Translations under genes and position numbers: made by a program
In this document: piece by piece, positions 1-12,076 of the stretch
Layout: the number at the start of each line of letters is the position of its first letter
How positions within the stretch are numbered: position 1 is the stretch's first letter
Notes under the pieces: generated by a model
What the model saw: only the letters and a program-made list of their open reading frames with translations
What the model was told of the DNA's origin: nothing
Database searches by the model: none
Source of the DNA: Lates calcarifer
Taxonomy: Eukaryota; Chordata; Actinopteri; Centropomidae
Assembly (NCBI RefSeq): GCF_001640805.2
Contig: NC_066844.1
Location: 15,553,543 to 15,617,542, forward strand
Direction of reading: 5' to 3'
DNA: 64,000 nt

Positions 1-5
1 CTTAC

Positions 6-135
6 CTTCACATTTAAGGCCCTGTCTGTAGAGACCCCACAGCAGACTACCACAGTGGTCACAGAAAGTGGGGCTCTTGTAGTTATAATACTTGAAGCGA
101 TGTGGCATATCAATATTGAAGCGCTCTTTCTGGAA
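6..135 (-). CDS. prkcd: prkcd coding exon 6 (first half of C1B)
   Basis: The acceptor TTTGTAG precedes [15 protein letters not shown] and the exon ends TGT GAA G before GTAAG at the extreme left edge. It encodes residues 218-260, including H229, C242, C245, Trp250 and C259 of C1B. It starts in phase 0 and ends in phase 1. Confidence 0.93.
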
Positions 136-3100
136 CTACAAACAGAATTCATTCATTGGATCAACAGATAGCTGTAATCTGATAATTAAACAAAGATAGG
201 TAGATTTAGATTTTGATTTAGAAGATTTAGTTTTAGATCATTTGTGTGGCAAGCAAAAGTCAAAATAAAATTTAACAGCCAGTATTTGAGCACATGTCTC
301 CACTGATTTTAATACTAAAATCAATATTGATATTTTCTGTATACTTGGGCCTGGCCCTGTTTTGTTGGATTTGTATTCAGTTGTGGTGAGAAATTAAAGC
401 CTTGACGCATTGCATCCTTTATGTAAGGAATAACGTATTGACCTAATTATAGATTATTGGACTACTTCATAACAATGCATAAGTCATGAAATAAAGCTGG
501 AGAGGAAGAAAAAATCATTATTAAACCACAGCTAGGAACAAGTAAGTTCATTGTCAATGTCAGATCTGAGGTGGCGTTTTGCATTCATGCTGGAGAACAT
601 TAACTCTGCTCACCATAGTTTCACGACTGTTGGCTGCCGTTCCAGTGCACCTGCCAATGATTTTTTCGATGCATTTCTTGTGGATTGCCGCATTGCATTC
701 TGGGTGAAATAAATGATCAAATATTGTCATAAGTGTGAAGAGTACAAAAGGATAAAATGTGACAGCAGATAGCAGTTAAACAAACACTCACGTCTGCACT
801 TGTAACCTTGCTTGTTGAGGCCCCTAAATGGAAGAAAAGAAATGGAATAAAAAGCTTTTAATTCATTCAGTCATTCATTATCTATACCGCTTATAGCTCA
901 GCCCCAGCCCCCCTGCTTAAGGGTTGTGGGAGGGCTGGAGCCTATCCCAGGCGAGAGGAAGGGTACACCCTGGATAGATCGCTAATCCATGGCAGGGCCA
1001 ACACATACAGACAACCAACCATTTATATTCAAATTCACACCTACAGGCAAAGAAAAGTATGTATGCTGGTATCACAACAACATACTCATGGTTTTCACAG
1101 TGTGCAGATAATTAGCAGCATAGAAGTAAAAGTTTGATGTCCCCTCTACGGAATAGCTACTAAACAACATTTGAACGGTTTTAACTTTTTTCCCAAAATA
1201 TTATATAAGTACCAAAAAAAAAAAAAAAAAAACTGAGAAAAGCATGAAAGACTTGTTATCAGAGCAAAGCCTCAGTAGTTTTACATTTGTTGTCAGCATA
1301 ACTGGAAGATATCTTTCACATCTTAGATCATGAGATTAAAACTTGAATGTATAAAAATGCTCAGATGATAAGTGACCCACAGAGTCACACTGACTAGATG
1401 AAACAAAACAAAAAACTCCCCCAATCAGATTTCCTCTTGCCTCTTGCCAGGGGATAGATAATACTGTAGATTGGGAGACGGGGCAGGAGTTTGGCTCACA
1501 GGTTATTCCTGCTGACATAGTTGGAACAGAACATGACATCTTTGTGGGATTTCCCTGGACAGTGACTCATTCTCACAATAGCAGTCCTGCTGTTGTTTCT
1601 AGCATTACTAAGCACGGCACCCCCCACCCCCCACCTCCCCTGGACTGCTCCATTTAGGAGGCCTGAACCGCTACTAATTGGTCTTTTGAGAAACATCCTT
1701 GGAGGGCTGGACTTTTCTTATTGGACAACTGATGTTTTTGTCCCATTTGGTACCTAGAGGATATACAGTAGGTGATGGCACAAATGGCCTAGAATGATTA
1801 AAGCTGTGCCAGTGGCATCTCAACAACACAATGCTGATTATAATAACACAATAGAAAAACAAGCCAAGTCAAATTAGCTGCTTCTGGACAAGTCATGTCC
1901 AAACAGAGTAGCATTACTGTCATAGTGTCTCCCTGGCATTCACACATACTTGCTGTAAAAATGACAGAAGTATCTGATATGCTAACCAGCTAAAATACAC
2001 AAACATAATAGTGTCATAGTAGCCACAGCTGTCATGTAACAAAGGCAGAATTTGGCATCTCACCAGAGGAACTCTCTGCAGACAGAGCAGAAGGTGGGCT
2101 GGCCAAAGAAAGTGGCAGTGAATTCGTGGTTCTTAATGACGTGAACCTTGGGCTGCTTGAATGCTCCTCTCCGCCTGTTGAGGGTTGTGACTCCATCCTC
2201 AGGGGGAGCCTTCACTGATGGTTTACACGTCGCTGAGGAGAGAGATTTACAAACATTTACAAATCAAACTACTGTGTCTCTGTTCAGTTCTACAGAAAAG
2301 GCAAACTTCTCTGTCAAACAGTTTAACAGTTGTAGTAATGTGTTATCCTAATCAATTTTTTAGTGATTCCCAAAGGCAAATAAAAATGATATCAGTAAGG
2401 TGGGAGTCTTTATTTATTTAGTTAACATCTAGCTGATGAGCCCTATTTACGGTCTTTAAATGAATCACAGAGGGCATTATCATAAATCAGTCATCAGCTA
2501 TAATAGCATGGGATATTTAGGCAAAAAGTGCTATTAGCTAGAGAAGGATAAGCGGCTCTCGGATAAGCGGCTCCAGCTGACGCAAGTAAACAGGGTGGGG
2601 TCAAAAGTCACTCAAAGAAGACAGCAAAAGAGGCGTGAGAGAGGTAAACAAAGCAAGCAGATACTCGTGAAGAGATAGGGAGAGTCAGTGGGTGGATGGG
2701 AGGGATGGAGGGAGGGAGGGAAGAGTGAGAAAGAAGAACAGTTCAAAAGCGGAGCAGCCTTAAAGAGACAATTGATAGACAGGGAAAAGTGGGAAGAGTG
2801 ATGAGGTGAGGGAGATAAACTTAATTTCCTCTCTGCCACTCTACTGACAGATGTTTATGTTTGGACAGCGCTTCAGTGAGCCGAGCCAAGAAAGTGGGAG
2901 TGAGAGACGGGGCAAGAGAAAGACAGACAGAGAAGGCAGACAGCGTTGAGGGCTGTTCACACATGCCTAAAAATACTCTGGGCTGCTTTTCAGGAAACCT
3001 GTGGAGTGAGTAGGAGGGAGCTGATGAAGAGGGGAGCTCTGTCACAACAGCGGGCACACCTCCCCTATCATGACCCTCTCCAACCCTGAATGGTGAACCC

Positions 3101-5101
3101 CTGCCTGTGTTACTCCCACGTAAGAAACTCCCCCTACACAGAACCAGTTTGTGAATCTCACCCGGTCCTCTCCATGTTGGCAGTGACTACCATACGCTGG
3201 ATTCCTTGTCTGGCGTACTTTGCTGGCAGCTGAATACAGCATTTGCCAGCCAGTACTGCTCTGATTTACTTCTGCTTCTGACAGCTGAAGTGAAACTAAA
3301 ATAGGTTTTTGGAAGCTAATAATGATAGCAGTAAGAGTTTGAACTTTGTGTTGCTATTTAATATGTTTAAGTGGCTATTTTATGCAAAAAAAAATTCCAA
3401 TGTTTCACAGTTTCTCTTTCATTTCTGACAGGATATAAAGCCATTTGAAATCTATAGCTGTTCATCTAAAGGTTAATGTAACACATGTTTACACTTCTTC
3501 TCTATGTTCAGCCATACACATATACATACATGTATATTGATTGTTGACTACTTAGTGAAAGTAAAGCCAGCCCTATGGCCAAATTCCTACATGGCCTTGA
3601 AAAACTGTCAGGGTACATTGGCTACATGGCCACACCTGTAGTCACCTGACAAGCTAAATGTGAGATATGTCACCAGCACATAGTTTAACCCACAACAGCC
3701 TGAGGCCTGAAGTCCACACTCCTCCAAGAGGTTTTACAGTAACTACCATGTTAAGCTGTGGTTGTGTGTATTAAGTGCAGGGGAATGAACATGAGATGCA
3801 GATCCTTTCTGCCAGTAGAGGGCATTACAAATCAGCATGGCAGGAGAGTGATTTTCTGTGTCTACGCAAAAAAGGAATGAAAGGAAAAGGGGAGGGGGGG
3901 GGGTTCCCACTGGTCAGCAGACTAAATTTTAAAATCTCAAGGAGCACACCATTCCCTGGTGGTCTAGTGGCTAGGATTCGGCGCTCTCACCGCCGCGGCC
4001 CGGGTTCGATTCCCGGTCAGGGAACAGCTCTTTATTAGACAGGGAAAATTGTTTCTTAATAACCTATTTACTTTTAACATTTTTTTTTGCCAAAGATGGA
4101 AATGTTTTGATTGTTTCCCATGAGAAATTTCTGTTTGTGTTCTTTTCACTGGTTTGAAATGGCCTGCATTCAGTTGGAATGCAGTGAATTTACATATTTC
4201 CATGTACTAGTTAGAATTTAACAATACTTGAATCTAAACATGATAACAGTTGTGGGGTTGCTTGCTTTAGGTTTCTAGGCCACTGTCAATGAAACCTGAC
4301 TGAAACACACCCAGAGTCCCGATAAAGCACATTGTTTTTTTGGGTGTTCAACTCTAACTAAATATTTGTGGAAGTTTGTGTGAATTTTAACATATTTAAT
4401 AGTATAGAAAAACACTTCAGGTTTGTTCAGAGGCTTTAAGATGTAGAAGTTTTACCAGCATCACTATCTTCCAAGAAGAACTGCACAGACATCTGGACCT
4501 TCCCCGAAGGATAAAGGTCCACCCAGAATTCAGTACATCCGTTGTTTTTGGACTTCTTACAGCGCTCTGCCAGTACAGACACGCCCACCGTGGCCTTGGC
4601 CAAGGGCTCCTCAGTGCTCTGCATGAGAACCACTTCTAGGACACGCCCCTCATAGATGTGAGCATCAAAAGTGGACTTCCAGGCTGGATACATGGTGGGC
4701 TTCCTCTGGACCAAGGTCTTTCCTCGCTCTGTGAATGAACACAGGATCATCTTTTGGAATAAATCTTTCATTTTTTCATTCTTAGGGAAGCCACAGCACA
4801 GGAATGACTTAAACACAAAGTACCAGGAGCTAGTAGAAAGTCAGTTTGCTTATGGACTTTTGAGCCTGGCAGATGGTGACTGTTAAGACAATTAAACTGG
4901 AAACGTCTGGTCTCTGCATACACTGTGCCACACCCCTGTCTAAATGAAATTATCATTGCACACATCCCCGTGTGCATCTGTTCATTTCATACCTGTGCTG
5001 ACAGACTCCTTCATCTTGATGGCACAGATGGGAGGGTCCAACAGAGAAGCCAGAGCGCCCAGGTCATATGCATTAAGGGCCATGCGCAGGAAGGGTGCCA
5101 T
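6..5101 (-). CDS. prkcd: prkcd: protein kinase C delta, 5' part of coding sequence (6 exons, 3' end outside window)
   Basis: Joined exons 5101-4993, 4728-4456, 2214-2064, 823-792, 699-614 and 135-6 give 260 codons in one frame with GT-AG introns. The protein starts [15 protein letters not shown], as PKC-delta does. A novel-type C2-like domain covers about residues 1-122 ([27 protein letters not shown]). A pseudosubstrate follows at 141-148 (RRRGAFKQ, Ala145 where a substrate has Ser/Thr). C1A has all eight zinc ligands (H157, C170, C173, C187, C190, H195, C198, C206). C1B starts at H229 and is cut by the window edge after C259. Trp250 in C1B is the residue type linked to high diacylglycerol affinity in novel PKCs. 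The family is a diacylglycerol-activated, calcium-independent Ser/Thr kinase; its catalytic domain is not in this window. Delta rather than theta is chosen from the N-terminus and the [10 protein letters not shown] linker. Which teleost paralogue (a or b) cannot be told. Confidence 0.95.
614..699 (-). CDS. prkcd: prkcd coding exon 5 (end of C1A)
   Basis: The exon encodes [18 protein letters not shown] and then [11 protein letters not shown] (residues 189-217), completing the C1A zinc ligands C190, H195, C198 and C206. The acceptor is TTTCACCCAG and the donor ATG|GTGAGC. The phase fits both neighbours. Confidence 0.95.
792..823 (-). CDS. prkcd: prkcd coding exon 4 (32-nt micro-exon in C1A)
   Basis: This 32-nt exon encodes the end of W178, then [10 protein letters not shown]. 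It is flanked by CATTTAG and C|GTGAGTG. Its short length is confirmed by exact phase continuity on both sides and by the C1A consensus. Confidence 0.93.
824..2063 (-). other. prkcd intron between coding exons 3 and 4
   Basis: It holds the truncated SINE at 861-1050 and an A19 run at 1213-1231. Nothing else is recognisable, and open frames here are short and unlike any known protein. Confidence 0.85.
861..1050 (-). repeat. Truncated copy of a fish tRNA-derived SINE-like repeat
   Basis: The text reads CATTATCTATACCGCTTAT, then GGGCTGGAGCCTATCCCAG, GTACACCCTGG and ATGGCAGGGCCAACACATA. It matches the longer copy at 41938-42270 in the same order. The tRNA-like head is missing; the copy ends after the 'attcacacctacaggcaa' part. 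It lies in the prkcd intron 824-2063. Confidence 0.8.
2064..2214 (-). CDS. prkcd: prkcd coding exon 3 (pseudosubstrate, start of C1A)
   Basis: The exon encodes residues 128-178: a short linker, the pseudosubstrate [12 protein letters not shown] and [17 protein letters not shown] of C1A. The acceptor is CATCAG. The AG pairs on either side would put a stop in frame, which fixes this one. The donor is CTCTG|GTGAGA. Confidence 0.95.
3812..3825 (+). promoter_or_regulatory. CTCF-like motif upstream of tRNA copy 1
   Basis: CCAGTAGAGGGCAT matches the CTCF core CCASYAGRKGGCRS at 13 of 14 positions and ends 127 bp before the tRNA gene. A motif match only; binding is not shown. Confidence 0.35.
3953..4024 (+). 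tRNA. tRNA-Glu (anticodon CTC), copy 1
   Basis: 72 nt starting TCCCTGGTGGTCTAGTGG and ending TCAGGGAA. The acceptor stem pairs 7/7, with one G-T. The anticodon stem CGGCG/CGCCG encloses loop CTCTCAC with anticodon CTC at 3986-3988. The T stem CCGGG/CCCGG encloses TTCGATT, so the B box is intact. CCA is not encoded, as expected in eukaryotes. The D loop has C where copy 3 has T. No run of four T follows directly (CTCTTTATT), so Pol III termination may be weak. It lies antisense inside a prkcd intron. Confidence 0.93.
4456..4728 (-). CDS. prkcd: prkcd coding exon 2 (C2-like domain)
   Basis: The exon encodes residues 37-127, with the PKC-delta blocks [32 protein letters not shown] and MSVQFFLED. 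The acceptor is ATTCACAG and the donor GCTG|GTAAAA. Length is 273 nt; the split codon at its 5' end completes a Glu. Confidence 0.96.
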
Positions 5102-5123
5102 GGTGACTGCTCACCTATGCCTC
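4993..5123 (-). CDS. prkcd: prkcd coding exon 1 with start codon
   Basis: The acceptor TTTCTCTAG is followed by 22 nt of 5' UTR and the ATG at 5099-5101 in a strong context (CACCATGG). The 36 codons read [15 protein letters not shown], then [21 protein letters not shown]. The donor is ACAG|GTATGA. A splice acceptor before the ATG means at least one upstream non-coding exon. Confidence 0.95.
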
Positions 5124-7737
5124 CTAGAGAAAAAGACAGTTTGACAGTTAAAACTTATCTCATCCATGCGCATACACACTCAGCTTGTACTTGCATTGCT
5201 CATGGTCTGTAGTTAAAACAAGAAGGAAGAGAGTCAGTGGCTAAGAGTCATTTTTTTAACAGAAGGGAACTACAGAGGAAGCAGAAGTTTCCAATTCAAG
5301 ACAACTTTGGAAACTACCTGCCAGCAGTGAGGGAAGAGCATACAGAGTGGTAATTCTGAACTGAGAGCAGGATGAGGGAATGAGACAGAGAGTGACAGGA
5401 AGTCAAAAATATCACATTTCAAGCCCCCAGTGTTAGTGAAAAAGACAAACAGGTGTTAAAAGATAAGCAGTGGAGTTTCTGTGCAACTTTAGTTGGCTGC
5501 ATGTATGTTTGTCTGCAGCCATTCTTTAAGGAATTTTTGAGGACTGTATCATAAAAAAGAAGAGATACTAGTAGCCTATTTTTCAGCTGTGTCTGGTTAA
5601 ATTTTAGTCCTGTAGTATTTTGTTTTTCTGTTGGTAGTATAGGGGTGAAACTCTGGGGCCAGTCCTAACAGACAAGTTGGTCAAAACACGTCACCATTTT
5701 ATTCTTTTGTTCTGTTGGATGTCTGTGATCATTCATCATCTTTTTTCTGTATTTCAGGATAATGTCCTTCCAAAATCTATATAATACTGCTATAAATGTT
5801 GACTATAATCGAGACTAGACATTAAGACATCTGCGATACAATGCTAAAATTACACTGTCCTATCAAAGTTCAAATGAAATTCTACACTTCAATTAAAAAA
5901 TACAGAAAGAGAAACAGAAAACAAGGCTTGCATAAGTGTTCATAGCTTGTTTCATTTAGTCTGAATTGCTCCAGACAGATTTGCTCATCATTGCTTTTTA
6001 TGTGTTCCATATACTTCCTCTTTAAGTGGTTCTTAAGGTGTAGCTGCAAATAGGGCCTGAACTTCTCTGAAATTTAACATGATGAAATTTTTTCTTATGT
6101 AATCTAATGCATGGTCCCAAAGTATCATGTAGGATTAAGTCACATTAAGGACAAACATGTTTTCTGAGGGAGCAGTCAGTATCAGAAGGACACAGCAGCA
6201 CTAACCGTACGGCACCAGGAAGCACGTGTCCTGTGTTTTCAGTTTTGGGACACAGTGTTCAGTAAGCGTTCAGTAAATCAGTGATCTTAAATCGTAAACT
6301 GACTTATTGTGAAAACAATAGCTAAGACCAGTGACACTTCCCTTCACGCGGCCTTGTAATAACAGAGATTTAAAAAGGTGAAATTTAAACTGAGTTGGCA
6401 GCAAGTCAAGCCTCATAAAAAAAACACTTTCTGAACCTTTGATGTTATCAACGCAGTTTCACACCAGAGTCACACAGGTGCAACGTCACAGACTAGCAGC
6501 ACCCAGAGGGGATATTAGCCTACGTCCTAATTCCCAAAGCAGCAATAAAATCCCACAGAATTCCTCCAAGAATTTCCACACAGCAGTTTTTGTGAGCTTT
6601 TAAGTTCCTTAACTTGATCTCTTAAAACTTCTTTCTTGCTCTGTTGACATAATCTTGGTTTAATAGACATTTCAGAGACACGGCACGCCTGTGGTTTGAG
6701 GCAAACAGCATCTTATATTAACTTCACAACATTTATGGGCAGTAATCTCTAACAGCAAAATGCACAGAGGCATGTCCCTCTCTCAAGCTTAAGCATGAAT
6801 ATGTACCTGAAACTCCTGGACAGAAATGTATAGAAACCTCTGTTTGCCTGCTGAAATAATAAATCACTCATAAGGAGATAAGTTCTGTGTGTGTTCCTGA
6901 TTCTTGGCACATTGCTGAATGTCATGCATTATGAGATCCTGAGTGACTGAACCAGTATGTATCCTCTTTAACATCTACTGTTTTTCTTTAATTCCTACTG
7001 GAAGCTGCAAGTAGTACAACGCTGCACTGAGCTGACCTCAGGTGTGAATGTTTCCATGTGTATAATTGTGTGCATGTGTACATAATTCTTCGTAACCTGA
7101 CTCACTCAGGTTACTCATTGCAGCAAGAAACACAATATGTTTTTTCACACTTAAGTTAGTGAAACCAAAAGCCACTTTCAGAATGAGAAAATAGAATAAC
7201 AGGCCATCTTGCTCTGATCCCACAAAAGTTAACACCATCACCATAATCCTGACCTGTATTATTCCAAATTCACAAATGCCAGTCCAGGATCAAGTCCAGG
7301 ATCAAGTTGGACAATACAAGAAAACTTTAAAGGTCTTGGCAGAGAAAATAGGATGAGTACAGTCATAGGTTACAGCAAAGTAAAAAAAAAGGACCGACAC
7401 CACAGTATGCATTTATAAAAAGTGTCTTGGCATGTAAATGTGTTCTGCACCATGTAGCTAAAGTAATTGGAAATTTGTGTGCTAGCCTCATCTTTACATT
7501 TCTTACAGCTTTAGATGATAGGTATATTTTGCATTTCAAGCTGTCCCCCTCAGCAGTGTCTCCACTGGGAGACTGAGAATAACACATCTCTATTGCCGCT
7601 ACTGGAAGCTTTACATGACCCTGCAAACCTGTCTCGGATCTAAAGAGGATCTAAACAAGCCACTGTTTCTGAGTGAGGTCAGGAGGGTTGAGAAACTACA
7701 AGAGATCTCATAATACTGCCCACACATGCACATACAC

Positions 7738-7751
7738 AGACAGACAGACAG

Positions 7752-7778
<27 letters not shown>
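7738..7778. repeat. (GACA)n/(CA)n microsatellite
   Basis: A short GACA run passes into about 14 CA units. It lies in the long prkcd intron. Confidence 0.95.
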
Positions 7779-7784
<6 letters not shown>

Positions 7785-10700
7785 ACTAATCAGGTTGACA
7801 CATGCAAAAGCATATCAAAATATATATACGTTTTTATAGTCTGTTTCCAGTTTTCTCTCTGCTTTACAGCAACACACACACTTTTATGTACACATACACA
7901 GACGCTGCTACATAGAAAAGAGAGCTTTGTTTCCCTAGAGAGAGTGGAAAAAATGAGCACATGCAATTGGGGAAGGGGTGGGCAGAGGAAAAGAGCAAGA
8001 GAGAGGGAAAGGGGAAAAAAAAGATAGGCAACACAGTGTGAGGCAGGCCAGTGGACATGATGAGAAACCAGACTCAATGATAGAACCAGATTTGCCTTCT
8101 CTGGATCCAGCCACAATGAAGTCAACGTCCAGAGAGATGAATAGTGTTCATACATGTGTGTGTGTGGCCCCAAGCAGCTATTTAGTAACTCTTGAGTACA
8201 ATTATGTCTTTAGCTTTTGTCTTCCGCTGAAAGCTCTGCAAAGAGCCAGTAAATGTAAAGCTGGACTTCCTGCCTGCAGTGTATGTATTGACTTTGTATG
8301 ACACAAAACAATTTAACAGTACACTGACTGGAAGACAGCACAGTATGCGGAAAACATTACAACAAAAAGACATAAGTAACTTGAGCACGTGATTAAATGC
8401 CTCTTGACTTGACACGATAATTCCTGTTGTCCATCATATCAGCCCTGAGGAAGTTTAGAGTGTTTCTATTCCCCTAACTATATGCTCTGTGTGTACTTCA
8501 TTTCAGAACCAATCAAATAGTAAAGTATGCACATTAACATACAACAAGGAAATTTACCTTTCACTGTAATAACAAAATACAAATATTCTATTAAACTGCA
8601 TGTGTCAAACATAACACAATGGTGAGGTCAGAGATGCAAGATTGAAAGAGATAGGTTATTATCAGTGTTGTGCTAATTGAAGCACCAAAAACAATTCAGT
8701 GGTTTGGTATGTTCTGAATTAGAGGAGATGGCGCTTCAAGGAAGAAGTGATCAAGCAGGTCTAGCAAGTTAGGGAGCTCCTGTTTGTCAGCCATTTCATC
8801 AACATGTCTGAACAAATACAGGTACAAGGCCGCGAATAACAACAGAGTTTCCTTCACGTAATAAACTAGTATCATAGTCATCTACAAATCATTAGAGGAG
8901 ACATTTTAACTCCTGTAGGGAAATTCTTCGTCTTTGACTCAGAGTCTTGGACAAGGATACATTAATTCTGCAATGTGGACGTTTGGCAACACAGGACTGA
9001 TGAATGGTTAACTCCTTCTCAAACTAATAGGCTACCCCTTAGCCACAGTGGAAGATGTGATGTAAGTTTTTATTCTGTAGATAGTCCCACAATTTGGCAG
9101 CAGAAAACAGCTCCTAAAACATGTAGACAAGACAACCAAATATTTTTGATGGCCTATTTACCTGACCTCTTGCTGTCTACATACTAGGCAAACAAACTTA
9201 CAAACGTACTTTTTTAAATATTAAAACCATTTAAGATTAAAGGCAGTTAAACCTAAAAATGGACAACAGGCCTCTTTCACAGCAGACATTTTGACCTGTC
9301 ATAGCAGGGAACACACAGGTGTCACTAATAACTATTACAATGGCTCAGTTACAATAAGTGTCATTAAGCATTTCCAGTGAGTCAGCAAACAGGAACCAGA
9401 AATTGTCTCAGCTAAATGGAATGCAGCCATTATTAATGTTAATTACGCCTGTGCTTTCTTCTGCTGTGACAGGTCACAATGTCTGCAGTGAAATGCCCAT
9501 TTAAACGTAGGTTTTAGGTTTAAATAATGAAGGTTTAAATTGTGTTGATTCAACACCAATAGGCCTTTTCTATGGAAGGTTCTGAAATATGTCACAGATG
9601 CACAAGTGTTTAAAAAATTATTTACAGGGTTCTGTAATTGTGCTACTGTCATAGTTCACTGAGACACTTGAACAGAGCAGAGCCGTCATTATTAGTAACA
9701 CCTGCGCTATCCTCCAAGGACAAAAAGTCAAAGTGTCTGATGTGAAAAAGGCCCACCAGTAGAACTGATTAAATTCACGGCATGAGAAATGTTAAAACAT
9801 TTTCAAGATCAGCAGCACATCCAGTATCCTCCATTTAAATATATTTTGATCTGACTGACTGAATATGTTAATGTTTTCAGTACAATTATGTTGAGCAGAT
9901 TCTTCTAAGAAAGGGTGCTGTGAGAGTATGGAAGCAAATCACTGCAATAAAATTTTGAATAATATCAGCAACTGAATATCATTTGAGATTTAATCACTAC
10001 TGACCACTTAGCGTTGCACTTCAACATTTGATTTTGAAAACCATCTCTCTGAACTTACGTAGTCTCACTTGAATCAATTTCAAGTTGTGCATTTTCAATA
10101 ACTTCACCTCCTGTATATATTCAATTTGGGATTCTCAAATCCAATTTGAAAATTAATGTCACTAATATTCAAAAACTATATTCAAGTTGCTCCATTTCAG
10201 TAAGCTTAATTCTTGTAATAGGCGGTAATGATATCTGTCTCGGTGACAGGAAAGGACCTTGAGCGATGAAAACTGGCCTGGTAGGATGCTAAATAAAGCC
10301 ACAAGATTAAGTAGGACACAGGTAACAGATCAACCTGTTCTGAAACCCTGTCATGCAAAACCCAACCAAAAACATGTCATAGCAATTTCAACGTTACCTA
10401 ACATCACTGAAATAGAGCTGTCAGTTGATATCAAACAAACCACTGTGACAGTATATTAGGTTTGGAGGTTGCTGGTTCACTTAATGCTACCCTGAAGGTG
10501 CTGTCAAGTAGAAGCAGAAAGTATTTGACACATTCCCTCACTGTATACCATAATATATTTGGTAAGCAAAATCAGGAAATATGTTGAAATGTAAAGGAAG
10601 AAAATGTACGTGATAAAAACATTTTTTAGTAAAATAGCAAAAGAAACTTTGGTCTCCCTGTCCTCCCAGACACGAGGGTCCACAACAAACCCAGAACAGC

Positions 10701-10924
10701 GTGACTGGATGGAGCTAGGAATCATGGAATCATGATCATGGAAAAAATTCTGTTCCTAACAGTGATATCACTGTTGATTGTACACTGGGCATCTGCTGCT
10801 GGAATATAGCTTTTCTAGCTTCACATACATTAAGTACTGTACCTCAGTTAAGTCTGCACAATCATCTAAATTTGCTTATTGAAGGCGTTTTTAGATGTTT
10901 CGATCTTCAACTGAATCCAGATCT

Positions 10925-10965
10925 GAGAGAGGACAAAAATATAACCTCCTTGGTGGAGGTAATAA
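10925..10965 (+). repeat. Fragment resembling the 3' end of a fish RTE-type retroposon
   Basis: The sequence AAAAATATAACCTCCTTGG, continuing TGGAGGTAATAA, has the small hairpin CCTCC...GGAGG that ends a very common fish retroposon, as remembered. Only this tail is recognisable. The family name is inferred. Confidence 0.4.
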
Positions 10966-11141
10966 CATGAGATATGGTAACTTTTGAATACAATCAATCA
11001 CTTGATGTTCTTGTCACCCCTGGTTTTGACAAATTCATGCAAAACAGAGTAATTCTCACAAAACTTTCCTTAATCCACAAGTCTTTCACTGAGGCACGAT
11101 GGCATGTATTATTATTGCATTAACCCTCAAAAGCACGCAAG

Positions 11142-11143
<2 letters not shown>

Positions 11144-11193
<50 letters not shown>
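11144..11193. repeat. (CA)25 microsatellite
   Basis: Fifty bases of uninterrupted CA repeat lie in the long prkcd intron. Confidence 0.97.
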
Positions 11194-11198
<5 letters not shown>

Positions 11199-11435
11199 AA
11201 CCTTGAACAAAGCAGCCTTTAATAAATTTCAGTGGGGACTGGCTTGAAAGAATCAAAGCCTTCCTTTCTTTCACTAACCAAAGTTAATGTCCAACACCCC
11301 TTGTCCAGCCACACACACACATAGACAGAGGTTATATCAACAGGCAGCATATTACAGATGCTGTTGGGGAAGACACCTTCAGGCAAAAAGCATGAAAATA
11401 TGCATTTAACTATGCACCTCTGTGATGTTAACTTA

Positions 11436-11439
<4 letters not shown>

Positions 11440-11488
<49 letters not shown>
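11440..11488. repeat. Compound (CT)n(CA)n microsatellite
   Basis: About 15 CT units are directly followed by about 10 CA units. Confidence 0.96.
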
Positions 11489-11853
11489 GCGATGAGGTCA
11501 AAGTAGGACAGGAAAGATAGGAGCATGAGGCTTGAGGAATGAGACCAGAGCTGAGGTTGCTGGTTCAAGGTCAGAGCCATATGAGTGGGTGTTGTGATAT
11601 ATCTATTCCAGTGATACTGACTTAAAATTTCACTTTAGCTACAAACTGGCCTAAGACCAAATCAATACAAGTTTGTTATTAATTGCATTATTACATTAGC
11701 TGTGAAGACTGACAGTGTGCATGGACACAAACTCCAGTGCAAATGTTTTGCAGTGATAACCTTTTCTGATTTTCTCTCCCTTCTTCCTGAGTATCACTGT
11801 GCTCTTTGGCACGACGTCAAACCTGCTATACGAGCATGGAATGAATCCTACCA

Positions 11854-11918
11854 CTGTGTGTGTGTGTGTGTGTATGTGTGTGTGTTTGTGAATGTAAGTG
11901 TGTGTGTATTCTCTCTCC
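11854..11918. repeat. Interrupted (TG)n microsatellite
   Basis: TG repeats are interrupted by TATG, TTTG and AATGTAAG, which suggests an old, decaying tract. Confidence 0.9.
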
Positions 11919-12029
11919 ATGCATTAAAAGCGGTGTCCATTTCTGCCCCGCTCACAGTTCACAAAGTCTTGGTTAAGTCAGACAAAATAGCATCTGAGCA
12001 AGGAGAGCCAAGCTGTATACCATGATGTG

Positions 12030-12031
<2 letters not shown>

Positions 12032-12069
<38 letters not shown>

Positions 12070-12076
12070 TGTGTGT
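12032..12076. repeat. (TG)n microsatellite
   Basis: About 14 TG units are followed by interrupted GTGTGTGCGTGTGTG. Confidence 0.95.

Larger units (their letters stand above)
2215..4455 (-). other. prkcd intron between coding exons 2 and 3
   Basis: It carries the plus-strand tRNA-Glu gene at 3953-4024, a CTCF-like motif at 3812-3825, a purine-rich (GGGA)n-like tract near 2690-2730 and a G-run near 3890-3902. No exon-like coding is seen. Confidence 0.85.
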
